Source: JANXLS01 sp038227045 (GTDB lineage: Bacteria > Planctomycetota > SZUA-567 > H5-PLA8). From it: a DNA stretch of 36,922 nucleotides. Position numbers and translations under genes: made by a program. Positions within the stretch are counted from its first letter, which is position 1. The number at the start of each line of letters is the position of its first letter. The notes below the pieces were generated by a model. The model made no database searches. It was not told the origin of the DNA and saw only the letters and a list, made by a program, of their open reading frames with translations. The stretch spans positions 1-36,922 of the forward strand of contig JBBRQD010000054.1 in NCBI GenBank assembly GCA_038227045.1. Reading direction: 5' to 3'. Shown here in pieces: positions 1-9,500 of the stretch.

Positions 1-204
1 AGCCTCATCGAGCCTCCTTTTTCGACGCGTATGGAACCAAAGATTCCTCGCCCCCTCTCCCCCCCGCCTCCCTGCCGCAGGAATTGACATACTCGTCCGC
101 AAATAGAACAAAGCGGACAAGTTGATGACTTCGGCAGACGGAGCCATTGGACTTACATCCTCTAATTCGGTTCTGGAACTCGTCCGCTTTCTTCCTCCCA
201 TCCC

Positions 205-510
205 TCAAAACAGGTCGTTGACCGCCTTGCATCGCTTCCCCAGCGAGACATGCGTATAAACTTGCGTCGTCGAAATGGACGAATGCCCCGCCTGATCCTG
301 GATCATTCGCAGATCGTTCGTCTGTTCGTAAAGGGCGGACAGATGGAAATGACGCATCGAATGGACTCCGTACCGCCGATCCAGTCCAGCATGGCTGAGC
401 AAGCGTTTGAACAGGTGACGGATGCCTCTGGTTTGGAAGGCGCTTAAAGTGTCTCGCCGCTGGCCGGAGTTCTGTTCTAATAGCTGGGCTTTAGAGTTCG
501 GATTTTCGTC
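205..510 (-). pseudogene. Tyrosine recombinase (phage integrase family), C-terminal remnant
   Basis: The minus-strand frame is open from a TAA at 513-511 down to the stop at 205, giving about 101 codons that match only the C-terminal third of tyrosine recombinases. Visible are the HSMRH segment (box II His-x-x-Arg, written H-S-M-R-H here), the GHSSISTTQVYTH block containing the second conserved His and the Tyr nucleophile, and upstream the typical SGQRRDTLSAFQTRGIRHLF stretch. The N-terminal core-binding domain and the first catalytic Arg are absent, and an in-frame stop lies just before the preserved part. A TTG at 402 is the only start-like codon that would give a 65-residue product, too short to act. 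I read it as a decayed integrase, a relic of an integrated element whose remainder lies to the left or is lost. The family call is firm; lack of function is inferred from truncation. Confidence 0.8.
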
Positions 511-853
511 TTATCGAAGGATGTATCGTGCTTGTATGGCTGTTTGGAAACAAACTCCACATCAAATGGAGATGAAATTGATCGCTGAGTGCTTGAAACT
601 CAATGATAACGAGGAAATTGTCGACAGTACATCCGATGAACCTACCCTATCCGATATTGAATCGCAGATTCTCGCGGTGCAGTGCTACTGCGAGGATACT
701 TAATCGTCGTCTTCTATCCATTGATTACTTCGGATACTCCGGGATATTGCGATGCAGCCGGATGGTTCTGCCACATTCAAGTGTGAGCAGTGATCGCACA
801 ATTGAATTCACATCCGGCCTTTCGCCTCCACCTGAATCCGGTAGCATCAGCGC
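511..853. other. Gene-poor, AT-richer gap between integrase remnant and radA
   Basis: No recognisable gene. The stretch is visibly more AT-rich than the flanks. A plus-strand frame from ATG 521 (AAGG directly before it) to the stop at 703 could encode about 60 residues ending in an acidic tail, but it matches no family I know and its spacing to the putative ribosome site is too short. The minus strand has only fragments broken by stops, some of which could be decayed upstream integrase sequence. An imperfect dyad TGTGAG-N7-CGCACA lies near 783-801 ahead of radA. No clear terminator is seen. Confidence 0.4.
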
Positions 854-2329
854 ATGTCCAAAAAAGATAAAGTCACTTTCTTCTGCAAACTCTGCGGCCA
901 TGAAACGGCGCGCTGGGAGGGGAAGTGTCCTGGGTGCAATGAGTGGGATGCGCTGGTTGAGGCGCCTGTTGCCAAATCGGGGCCGGCCATGCGGGGCGGC
1001 GGCGGTGCGGGGTCGGTTGCGCGGGCGTATTCGAATCCGCTGAGCACGCGGCCCAAGCCGCTGAAAGAACATGCGCTCGAACACATTCCGCGTCTTCCCG
1101 TTTCGATCGGCGAATTCAATCGCGTGCTGGGCGGCGGGATTGTTCCCGGCGGCAGCGTGCTGGTCGGTGGCGAGCCGGGAATTGGCAAATCGACGCTGCT
1201 GCTTCAATTGCTCGGTGCGCTTGCCGACGCGCAGGAATGCGCCTGGGCTGCGGGCGGCGCGAAAGTGGGTTCGAGCTTTCTGTACATCACCGGCGAAGAA
1301 GCGCCCAGCCAGATTGCCGCACGGGCGCTCCGCATGTCCGCCGACGCGACGAAGAAAACGCGCGGCGCAAGCTTCGACAGCGCGCACCTCAAACTCGCCA
1401 GCGAAACCGATTTGGCGGGCATTCTCGAGATGCTCGAAAGCGAGCGTCCGACTGTGGCCGTGATTGACTCAGTGCAGACGCTGCGCGACGCGGGCATTCC
1501 CTCCGCGCCGGGATCGGTCAGCCAGGTGCGCGAGTGCGCCATGGCGCTGGTCGAGGCCGCGCGGCGCTTGAATTGCGCGATCTTTTTGATCGGCCACGTG
1601 ACCAAGGAAGGCACGATTGCCGGGCCGCGCGTGCTGGAGCACATCGTCGATACCGTGCTCAATTTCGAAGGCGAACGGCGTCTGGATTTGCGCTGTCTGC
1701 GCGTCGGCAAAAATCGTTTCGGCAGCGCGTCGGAAGCGGGTTTCTTCGAGATGACGCAAGGCGGCCTGCGCGAAGTTCCCGATCCGTCCGCGCTGCTGCT
1801 CGACCGCGAAGGCCACGACGACAAAGGCGCGGGGACGGCGATTGGCGCGACATGCGAGGGCACGCGCGTGCTGCTCGTTGAATTACAGGGGTTGACCGTG
1901 CCAGTGCCGGGCGGCGGGTCGCCCCGCAGAAGGGCCAGCGGGCTGGACGTCAACCGGCTCGCTCAATTGCTCGCGGTGCTGGAAACAAAAGCCGGCGTGC
2001 CATTCGGCATGCTGGACGTCTTCGCCAGCGCGGCGGGCGGATTCGCCATCGACGAACCGGCGGCCGACCTGCCGCTGGCGCTCGCGCTTGCGTCGGTCGC
2101 GACGAACCGCCGCGTACGCGAGGGCCTCGTCGCGGCAGGCGAAGTGGGTCTCGGCGGCGAAATCCGCGGAGTGCCGCGCTTGGAGGCGCGCGTCGCGGAA
2201 TCGAAGCGGCTGGGTTTCAAGACGATACTCCTGCCGGCGCGCGGCAGAACAGACTTTTCTCCTCAGAGCGGAATAAGGATTCTTCGAGCACGGACGCTGC
2301 GCGAGGCGCTGGCGATGGGATTGGAGTAA
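854..2329 (+). CDS. radA: DNA repair protein RadA (branch migration helicase)
   Basis: RadA is a RecA-like hexameric DNA motor with a Lon-type C-terminal domain that promotes branch migration during recombinational repair. All expected parts are visible: an N-terminal C4 zinc finger (Cys11, Cys14, Cys25, Cys28), Walker A GEPGIGKST at about 106-114, a Walker B-type strand VAVIDSVQTL near 200, the RadA-specific KNRFG motif, and a Lon-like region around LVELQGLTVPVPGGG and DLPLALALAS. The 491 residues are close to the usual 450-470, with a short Gly-rich insert after the zinc finger. The ATG at 854 is chosen because it places the zinc finger at the N-terminus; the ribosome site before it is weak. 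It stands alone on the plus strand, 100 bases before the next gene, which appears to have its own promoter. Confidence 0.96.
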   Translation: MSKKDKVTFFCKLCGHETARWEGKCPGCNEWDALVEAPVAKSGPAMRGGGGAGSVARAYSNPLSTRPKPLKEHALEHIPRLPVSIGEFNRVLGGGIVPGGSVLVGGEPGIGKSTLLLQLLGALADAQECAWAAGGAKVGSSFLYITGEEAPSQIAARALRMSADATKKTRGASFDSAHLKLASETDLAGILEMLESERPTVAVIDSVQTLRDAGIPSAPGSVSQVRECAMALVEAARRLNCAIFLIGHVTKEGTIAGPRVLEHIVDTVLNFEGERRLDLRCLRVGKNRFGSASEAGFFEMTQGGLREVPDPSALLLDREGHDDKGAGTAIGATCEGTRVLLVELQGLTVPVPGGGSPRRRASGLDVNRLAQLLAVLETKAGVPFGMLDVFASAAGGFAIDEPAADLPLALALASVATNRRVREGLVAAGEVGLGGEIRGVPRLEARVAESKRLGFKTILLPARGRTDFSPQSGIRILRARTLREALAMGLE

Positions 2330-2336
2330 ACCAACA

Positions 2337-2364
2337 TTGTATTTAATGCACAGTGGGGTATACT
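2337..2364 (+). promoter_or_regulatory. Candidate sigma70-type promoter for the beta-helix protein gene
   Basis: TTGTAT (2337-2342) and TATACT (2359-2364) are separated by 16 bases, just after the radA stop and 66 bases before the next start. The -10 box matches five of six consensus positions, the -35 four of six. A small dyad (ATTCAA/TTGAAT) follows at about 2367-2384. Inferred from sequence alone. Confidence 0.45.
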
Positions 2365-2429
2365 GATTCAATTATTGTTGAATAATGTCGTCGTTTCACC
2401 ACGTTGCCCATAAAAATGAGGATTTTTAT

Positions 2430-5252
2430 ATGAGCCTTCGAAGCGTTTATTTTGTTGTGATCGCTGGACTTTTACTGGGCGTCGCTTCAGCCGTACACGC
2501 TCAAAACTTCCCCGTAGGCGTCGGCGATACGGCGGGACTGATTGCAGCGATCAACACTGCCAACGCAACGCCCGGGGCCAACACAATTACATTGACGGTT
2601 GGCACCTACACGCTCGCCGCCGTGGATAACGGCACGGCAGGTCCGACGGGATTGCCAGCGATTACCAGCACCCTGACGATTGTGGGCAACGGCGCGAGGA
2701 TCAATCGCGCGTCGGCTGCTTCCTTCCGGCTGTTTTACGTGACGTCCACAGGCTCATTGACTTTGCAGAACATGACCCTGAGTGGCGGACTTGCGAAGGG
2801 CGGTGCAGGCGGACTAGCCGGTGAAGGCGGCGGCGGTGGCGCGGCCGGTATTGGTGGAGCCGTTTTCAACCAAGGAACTCTTAGCATTACCGGTTGCACC
2901 TTATCAAGCAATTCGGCGCAGGGCGGCAATGGCGGTAACAACGACGATTCCTTTAATAATGGGCAGGGTGATAACGGTTCGGGAGGCGGCGGTCTTGGAG
3001 GGGACGGTGGACTGTCACCAGGAAATGGTGGTGGGCCGAACGGTGGCGCGACTGGACCACAAGGCAGCGACGGTGGTTTCGGTGGCGGGGGTGGGGGAGC
3101 ACAAGACTTAGGTTTAAGTGGGGGTCTTGGCGGTTTTGGAGGTGGTGGCGGCGGCAGTGCCCTTTCGGCTCCCGGCGGCATTGGGGGGTTTGGTGGCGGT
3201 GGTGGCGGAGCGGGCTACGAGGGCGGGATTGGTGCCAATGGAGGCTTCGGCGGCGGTAACGGCGGAGATGGGGATATCGGCGGTGGTTACGGCGGCGGTG
3301 GCGGCGGCGGTGCGGGCATGGGTGGTGCGATTTTCAATTTCGGCGGTAGTGTTACAATCTCTAACAGCACGCTGGCGGGCAATTCCGCCCAAGGGGGCGG
3401 CGGCGGCGTTGTTATAGCGGGTGGCGGTGGCATCGACGGCACGGCAGGCAGCGGCTTAGGTGGCGGGATTTTCAGCCGCAACGGCACAGTCACGCTGCTG
3501 AATACGACGATTTCCTTTAACACGGCGGCTCAGGGAGGCCGCGGCGTTTATCTCGTCAGCGATGGCGCCGGAATTACCGCGAGCGCCGTCGTCAATAACA
3601 CCATCCTCGGCCAAACCGACAATACCATCACCGACTTTGATACTGGAACGGTCAAAGGCGGCACCGCTCCAATATCGAGCGGCACAAATAATTTGATCCG
3701 GAATACGAAGGCCTTTGGCGGCACATCATCGGCTGCCGACCCGCTTGTCTTCGGACTCTCGAATAATGGCGGACCGACGCAAACGCTGCTACCCAATTAC
3801 GGCAGCCCCGCAATCGACGCCGGCAGCAACGCGGCGGCGGCGGCACTGAATTTCGACCAGCGCGGTCAGCCTCGCAAGTTCAATGGCACTGTGGACATTG
3901 GCGCAGTGGAGGCCGCATATGCACTTGAAGCCAACGCCGGAGACGGGCAATCGGCATTTGTGGGCTCGCAGTTCTTTACCCAATTGCAGGTGAAGGCGAT
4001 TGAACTGGGCAGCGGATTCGTTTACACGGGCATACCCGTTTCGTTCGCCGTGCCCGGTGCGGGCCCATCGGGCGCTTTTTTCGCCCCAGCGTCCGGCACG
4101 ACCGACAAATTTGGCCTCTATACAGCGCCCGCGTTGACCGCCAACACAATTGCTGGCGCGTTCAAGGCGACCGCCACAGCGGCGGGTTTCGCATCGGTTG
4201 ATTTCAATCTGACAAATCTGCCCGGATTTCCCGCGTCTCTGGTCATCGTGACCGGCAACAATCAAAACGCGCCTGCGAATACGGCGGTAACGATCCAGCC
4301 GACTGTGCAAGTCAAAGACTCTTTTGGCAACCCCATACCGAATACAATGTTGAAGTTTACGGTATCGTCCGGCGGCGGCTCTGTGACGGGTGGAACCCAG
4401 TTGTCGGATGCGAACGGAATAGCGGCGGTCGGGAGCTGGACTCTGGGTCCCGTCGCGGGAACAAATACGCTTACCGCGAGCACCAGCTATATCCTGCAAC
4501 AGCCGCGTGCGCTCTCGGGGAATTTATCCGTAACCTTCACGGCAACCGGCGTCAATCTTCCGCCGGTCATCGACAGTGTAAGCTATATGCCAACCTATCC
4601 CGCCATTGGCGCGCCGGTAACCGTTACGGTTGTAGCCCACGATCCGGAAGGACAGCCGTTGACAATCACCTATGATTTCGGAGACGGAAACATCGTCACC
4701 AATCCGGTTCATACGTTCCCAGCAGCGGGCGTTTACACCGTCATTATCACGGTCAGCGATGGGACGAACACGGTAACAACCTCCGTGACAATCACCGTGT
4801 CAAATCTGATGTTCCGCGCATTGCTCAAAATGACGCTCTACCCGAAAGCCTCCGGAAACGACACCATCACAGTCTATGGCGTTATGCACTTAAATAAGGG
4901 CGAGGTGATTGCAAATTCGACGTTGGTGCTGACTGTTGGAGGCAATGCGCAGACCTTCATACTGGATGGCAACGGGCATGCGACAAATGCGAACGCCACC
5001 TTTCAACTGCGTTTCAAGAAGGGAAATCCGATCGCCAGCCAGGAAGCGCGATTCCTCGCAGTTTTCAAGAACGGCGGTTATGCGGCCAACGTGTTCGCGA
5101 ACGCGACGTTGACCCCCAGCGGATTCCCCGACCACGCGACCACGACACTTCTTTTCCAAAATCAGTTGCTGTCCGCGATCGTACCGCTGACATTCAAGAA
5201 TATCCCCAACGGGGGAATCAAGACCGTCAAGCAGAATACGAATGCGAAGTGA
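2430..5252 (+). CDS. Large secreted Gly-rich beta-helix protein with choice-of-anchor Q, Ig-like and PKD domains
   Basis: A roughly 940-residue exported protein. The start at 2430 is preferred over an in-frame ATG at 2385 because GAGGA lies about 7 bases upstream and a clean signal peptide follows (MSLRSVYFVVIAGLLLG, likely cleaved after SAVHA). Residues of about 30-450 resemble a polymorphic-outer-membrane-type right-handed beta-helix with recurring LTLQNMTLSGG / VTISNSTLAGNSA rungs, interrupted by long Gly-rich loops. Near 460-505 comes the choice-of-anchor Q signature (NNGGPTQTLLPNYGSPAIDA, then QRGQPRKFNGTVDIGAVEA). Next are a Big_1-like Ig domain with VQVKDSFGNPIPN, a PKD domain with YDFGDGN and HTFPAAGVYTV, and a C-terminal beta-rich tail without a visible sorting signal. 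It is probably a surface or released adhesin-like protein; its ligand is unknown. It overlaps the next gene by 11 bases. Confidence 0.85.
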   Translation: MSLRSVYFVVIAGLLLGVASAVHAQNFPVGVGDTAGLIAAINTANATPGANTITLTVGTYTLAAVDNGTAGPTGLPAITSTLTIVGNGARINRASAASFRLFYVTSTGSLTLQNMTLSGGLAKGGAGGLAGEGGGGGAAGIGGAVFNQGTLSITGCTLSSNSAQGGNGGNNDDSFNNGQGDNGSGGGGLGGDGGLSPGNGGGPNGGATGPQGSDGGFGGGGGGAQDLGLSGGLGGFGGGGGGSALSAPGGIGGFGGGGGGAGYEGGIGANGGFGGGNGGDGDIGGGYGGGGGGGAGMGGAIFNFGGSVTISNSTLAGNSAQGGGGGVVIAGGGGIDGTAGSGLGGGIFSRNGTVTLLNTTISFNTAAQGGRGVYLVSDGAGITASAVVNNTILGQTDNTITDFDTGTVKGGTAPISSGTNNLIRNTKAFGGTSSAADPLVFGLSNNGGPTQTLLPNYGSPAIDAGSNAAAAALNFDQRGQPRKFNGTVDIGAVEAAYALEANAGDGQSAFVGSQFFTQLQVKAIELGSGFVYTGIPVSFAVPGAGPSGAFFAPASGTTDKFGLYTAPALTANTIAGAFKATATAAGFASVDFNLTNLPGFPASLVIVTGNNQNAPANTAVTIQPTVQVKDSFGNPIPNTMLKFTVSSGGGSVTGGTQLSDANGIAAVGSWTLGPVAGTNTLTASTSYILQQPRALSGNLSVTFTATGVNLPPVIDSVSYMPTYPAIGAPVTVTVVAHDPEGQPLTITYDFGDGNIVTNPVHTFPAAGVYTVIITVSDGTNTVTTSVTITVSNLMFRALLKMTLYPKASGNDTITVYGVMHLNKGEVIANSTLVLTVGGNAQTFILDGNGHATNANATFQLRFKKGNPIASQEARFLAVFKNGGYAANVFANATLTPSGFPDHATTTLLFQNQLLSAIVPLTFKNIPNGGIKTVKQNTNAK
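2782..3471 (+). repeat. Gly-codon-rich low-complexity region inside the beta-helix gene
   Basis: Long runs of GGN codons (mostly GGC/GGT) encode strings such as GGGGGAG and GGFGGGG between beta-helix rungs. The segment starts after the ASGGLAKGG-type motif and ends before the LGGGIFSRNGT rung. Units are irregular rather than exact, so this is a degenerate codon-level repeat likely to vary in length between strains. Confidence 0.8.
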
Positions 5253-6012
5253 CATTCGCATTCTGTACGAAAATGGCGGTTTGATCGCTGTTGACAAGCC
5301 GGCTGGACTCGCCGTTCATGCCGCGCCAGGCCCCGGAAGTTCGGTGCTGAAAGAACTCACCGCACAGACGGGAAAGATCGATCTCACGCCCGTGCATCGC
5401 CTCGACAAGGATGCGACGGGCGTGCTGCTGCTGGCGGAATCGAAAGCGCTCGCGGCGGAAATTCAGCGGAAGTGGGACTGCGCTGAAAAAACGTACCTGG
5501 CGCTTTGCGACGGCGTGCCGGCTGAGCCGCGCGGGCTGATTGATGCGCCGATTCTGGAGCATCAAACCGGCAAACCCGAGCGCATGCGCAACGCGCTGCG
5601 TTATTTTGAAGCGCAAAATCCCGGCATCGAAATCCCTCCATTGCCCACGCCCAAAACAAGCGCAGTGCATCCCGCAGGACGTCTCAGCCAAAGCGGTTAT
5701 GCGCTGATTGAAGCGTTCGCAAAATTTTCATTGATCGAAGCGCGCCCCAAGCAGGGCCGCATGCACCAGATTCGCATCCATCTGACTCATCTTGGCCATC
5801 CGCTGGCCGTCGATCCGCTCTATGGAAGACGCGCGAAATTGCTGGAGCGCGATGCGGGTGGAACGAACGATACCGTGCTTCTGGAGCGGATGCCGCTGCA
5901 CGCAGCGAGCCTGGCGTTTCAATACAAAGGCGAAACAATCACGGTTGTCGCGCCGCTTCCGAACGATATGGAAAACGCAATGCGGTATTTACGAATGGGC
6001 TTGGTGCCTTAA
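5242..6012 (+). CDS. RluA-family pseudouridine synthase
   Basis: Isomerises uridine to pseudouridine in rRNA or tRNA. The RluA hallmark VHRLDKDATG is present with the catalytic Asp at residue 55, preceded by the YENGGLIAVDKPAGL entry motif and followed by KTYLALCDG and the C-terminal QGRMHQIRIHLTHLGHPLAVD-type segment, with YALIEAF before it. At 256 residues it has no N-terminal S4 domain, like the RluA/TruC-type short members, so the target base cannot be told. The ATG at 5242 overlaps the end of the beta-helix gene by 11 bases, suggesting coupled translation, although the two proteins have no obvious functional link. A stretch near residues 120-150 (IPPLPTPKTSAVHPAGR) looks like a small insertion. 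Confidence 0.92.
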   Translation: MRSDIRILYENGGLIAVDKPAGLAVHAAPGPGSSVLKELTAQTGKIDLTPVHRLDKDATGVLLLAESKALAAEIQRKWDCAEKTYLALCDGVPAEPRGLIDAPILEHQTGKPERMRNALRYFEAQNPGIEIPPLPTPKTSAVHPAGRLSQSGYALIEAFAKFSLIEARPKQGRMHQIRIHLTHLGHPLAVDPLYGRRAKLLERDAGGTNDTVLLERMPLHAASLAFQYKGETITVVAPLPNDMENAMRYLRMGLVP

Positions 6013-6028
6013 CCACCCGTCTTCGATT

Positions 6029-6301
6029 TCAAACATTTGCCATCACGTTGCGCGCGATGGACTCAGCCTCGCGTGCGCCGCGCAGCAGCCCTTCGATGCT
6101 TAAACGGTAGTCCAGTAGCGGCCAATGTATGCCCGAACCCGCCCCACAGGGTTTCCAATTTTTGAGTTGCTTCGAGGTGGCCTGCACCAGTGTCGGATAC
6201 CAGATCAACGGAGAACTGATGACGCGGCTGTCCGTCAGTTCTACTGTAAGTGCTTCGTCGCTTACCGTTACCTTTTTAACTTTTGCGTTTGGAAAACTCA
6301 T
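6029..6301 (-). CDS. DUF2442 domain protein (partner of DUF4160)
   Basis: A 90-residue protein with the DUF2442 pattern: KKVTVSDEALTVELTDSRVISSPLIWYP-like N-terminal half (a beta-strand rich sensor-like fold) and the conserved ending IHWPLLDYRLSIEGLLRG. The start at 6301 is chosen because a GGAGAA box lies 7-8 bases upstream; an earlier in-frame start at 6340 would extend the protein into non-conserved sequence. It overlaps the end of the DUF4160 gene by 26 bases and follows it in the same direction. Adjacent DUF4160-DUF2442 pairs are widespread in bacteria and are sometimes suspected to be toxin-antitoxin-like; no activity can be read from the sequence. Confidence 0.85.
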   Translation of the reverse strand: MSFPNAKVKKVTVSDEALTVELTDSRVISSPLIWYPTLVQATSKQLKNWKPCGAGSGIHWPLLDYRLSIEGLLRGAREAESIARNVMANV

Positions 6302-6518
6302 CCCATTTCTCCAATAACCTGGCCCGATCACGTCCCGCAATCCGCATGATTTGCCTGATCTCTTTGACTTTCAATCCTTCGGCGCTTGCCAGTCGCAACG
6401 GATTGAGCCACAGTTTTGCCGTTCCATCGCCTTTATCCACATGCACGTGCGGCGGTTCGTTGCCTTCTTCGGAATAGAAATAGAATTCAAAGCCTTGCTC
6501 TCGGTGAACGGCCGGCAT
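6276..6518 (-). CDS. DUF4160 domain protein
   Basis: An 80-residue protein with the DUF4160 signature: FEFYFYSEEGNEPPHVHV, a Lys/Trp-bearing strand GTAKLWLNPLRL, and a helical end with VKEIRQIMRI and LLEKWDEF. The ATG at 6518 has a GAGGG box about 6 bases upstream, and the conserved family start follows at once; a longer frame to 6620 would run backwards into the upstream gene. It starts 13 bases after the stop of the large transglutaminase gene and overlaps DUF2442, so the three probably share a transcript. The PPHVHV histidines are the most conserved feature. The biochemical role is unknown. Confidence 0.85.
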   Translation of the reverse strand: MPAVHREQGFEFYFYSEEGNEPPHVHVDKGDGTAKLWLNPLRLASAEGLKVKEIRQIMRIAGRDRARLLEKWDEFSKRKS

Positions 6519-6531
6519 TGTCGCCCTCGCC

Positions 6532-9500
6532 CTAATTCCCCTGCAACAGCACCTTCTGTTCCATGAACGCGTCCACCTTGTGGCAGAAGTCCTTGAATCC
6601 ATCGTATTCCGCGACGCCAATGCGCGTCTTCGGCAATTCGAAGAGTTCGTCGATCGCCAGTTCGTCCCCGTTTTTCGTGACGGTGCGCACGTATTTGCCG
6701 AACGGTTTTTCGATCGTCTGCGTTTCCGGCAGCGAGGCGATTTTCGTGCCCGGTTCGAAATGGTAATGGATCGCGGTTTTTCGCGACCACGGCACGTACA
6801 GTTCGATGTCGTGCGTGCGCTTCGCGTCCGACGCGTAGCGCTGTGTCAGGCTGATCGGTTCGAACGCGGCCGGAAACGCGAGACGCTCGCCGCTGCGCGC
6901 GCCCAAGTTCGGTATCGCGAGTTCCATCTCGCTCCATGCCGGCCCCTGGCTCAGCGGCTCGGACGCGCTGAGTTTTTTCACTTCCGCGCCGTTGAAGCGC
7001 CGCGCGGCATAGTCTTTCATGTTGCTCTCGAATTTCCCCGGCGTTTCAATCGATTCGCGCAACATCGGCGCGAAATGCCCGGTGCGCGTATCGCGGACGG
7101 TCAGCGTCGCCGCGCCGCCTTTCGTGACGTGCGCCGTGAACACCTGATCGATCAGGTTGTCCGAGCCTTTGCTCTGGGGTATCTTCATGAACTTGCCGCC
7201 ATCGGGGCCGGCCACCAGCACCTGCGCGCCGTGATCGGCGGAAGGCAATTCGCCCAGGCGATAAAAGTCGGTCGTGCCATCGATCCAATAATCCTTGCCA
7301 TCGACATTGGGAACATACGCGATGCAATGGTTGTAGATGTTGGGCATGGGCAGCGAGTCGGGCGAGACGCTGCCGGAATCGACGGTGCGGATGAGCACGA
7401 GCTTGCTTTCGATGCCAACGGATTTGAGCATCGCGGTGATCAGCGTCGCAGTGTCCTTGCAGTCGCCATACAGCGCCTTGTACGATTCCGTGGCCTTATG
7501 CGGCTTGTATCCATTGCGGCCGAATTCAATGCCCAGATAGCGAATCTTGCGAATCACCCAATCGTGAATCACGCGCAGCTTCTCCGTTTCCGTCTTGCAA
7601 TCCTTGGTCATTTGGGCGATGTCTTTGCGCATGTCGTCGTTGACCACGACCTGCTCCTTCGCGAGATTCCAGAACCACGTCCCGACCTCCTGCCAACTGC
7701 GCATCGTGGTCACGTGAAGCTGCGGCAGCGCGTCAACCACGGGCGGCATCGAATACTCGCGCTCGATCCCCTGCGTCTCCTTCATCTCCCATTTGACAAT
7801 CTCGCGGTTTTCGTCCTTCGTCTGAACGTGCTCCATGACTGCGGTGGTATTCAGCGTGTTCGTCTGAACCGCCAGCGACTTCGGGTAATCGAGCACATAC
7901 TGCGAGCGCAACGACGGATGACCGTCGTTAAAATAAAAACTGTCGGCAAAGTAGTCGCCGTAAATGTTGTCGCCCGAATCACGGATGGTGTACTGCAAAT
8001 CGACCAGGCTCCCCGGCTCGAGATCGTTGAAAGTGACGTGCTTGAGATGATGCTCGTCGTAGATGAGCGTCTGCACGCCCATCGCGGCGCTGGTGGAACG
8101 GTCGTGAATGACGGCACGGGCCAATTCGCGCCCATCGGGCGTAATGACCGCCGCGCGCAGAATGTCGACGGTCTGCCGCCCGGGCTCGTAATAAATGTAA
8201 TGCTCACGGATGTCGCGCACGCCGGCGGGGCGCAGCACTTTCGCAACGAGATGGGTCATGCGGCTGGTACTGCCATTGGGATTGACGCGCACCACCTCCT
8301 GATTCAGCAGTTTGACGATGTTGTCCTTTGGAAACTGATCCGGCTTCGGCATCGTCAAATCCTTCAGCGCGATATCGTAGGGCGCGAAAAACTGGCGGTC
8401 GATGCCGACGCCCGAATCGAGCAGCACGAGATAATCCTTGAGTTGGGGCGAGTTGGGCTTGAGAACGAGCGCTTGTTTGAGCAACACGGCGGCTTCGTCC
8501 GGCTTGCCTTCGCGATGGCGCTGTTCCGCGACAGCCGCGAGCACGTCCGGATGCTCCGGCGCCCAGTGCCGCGCGTCGCTGAAAAGACGGTCCGCCGCTT
8601 TCGTGTCGCCCGCGCGCCGGAATTCGTTTGCGGCGACCAGCGTCTGAGCCACGTCAAAGGGCAGCGCCACGAGGCTCTCGGCGGCCATTTTCGCGGTCTC
8701 GACATCCTTGCCCAACCGCGCGAGATCTTCCAGCCGCATCAGGCGCAGGCGCGCGTTGCCGCCGCAGAACTGCAGCGCTTTTTCGATGGTTTCGCGCCGC
8801 AGAGAACGCGAGTCTTCGAGTTCCGCGCGACGAATCCAGCCTTCCGCTAAATACGGGTGCTGCGCAGTGAATTCCATCAGAATGCGCCAGCCTTCGGCGC
8901 GCTCGCTCTTGCCGCTCGACCCCCCTGCCCCGCCCCCGCCCGGTGCGCCGCCAGCGTTATTAAAAGAGCGGTCCACGCCGCTGATTTCGTCGGCCAGCAC
9001 CAGCGCGGACATGCCCGCTTTTTCCGCGCCCAACCGCGTCCACGCCTTGCGCGCGTAATCTTCCGCGGCGATGTGCGTGTGGTTTTCGTGCGCCAGATAG
9101 GCCAACGCTTCGAGCACGCAGGGCAGATCGGGATGCGTTTTGTACGCGGCCTCCGCCGCGAGCCGCGCTTCGTTGCTGTCGTCCGAAATATTGGCCAGAT
9201 CGATTTTCAGCAATGGGTTCTTGGGCGCAAGCGAAATGGCTTTGGTCAGCAGTTTCTCGGGAGACACCGCATCGCCCGACGAATTGTTCTTTTCGCCGAG
9301 CTTGCGCAGATCCATAAATCCGCCGAGCAGTGCCAGCGCGTAAGGATCGTCGGGGTGCTCGATCGCAAAGGTGTGAACGACGTCACCGAGACCCAGTACT
9401 GGCGCGAGCACTTTATCGCTGACGGCGCCATGGCTCTCATAGTTGGGCGCGGGCAATTTCTCGTTCTTCCATTCCGCCAGCGCCTGCGGCGAATTGTCGA

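Noticed and set aside
521..703. Possible 60-residue plus-strand gene with acidic tail
   Set aside because: The AAGG touches the ATG, no family is seen, and the region may be decayed element DNA; kept only as part of the gap description.
783..801. CRP-like dyad TGTGAG-N7-CGCACA before radA
   Set aside because: Spacing differs from the usual CRP site and no CRP gene or other copies are visible.
6580..8850. Long plus-strand open frame opposite the DUF3857-transglutaminase gene
   Set aside because: It is antisense to a gene with clear domains; its product is Arg/His-rich with no family look, typical of a GC-rich shadow frame.
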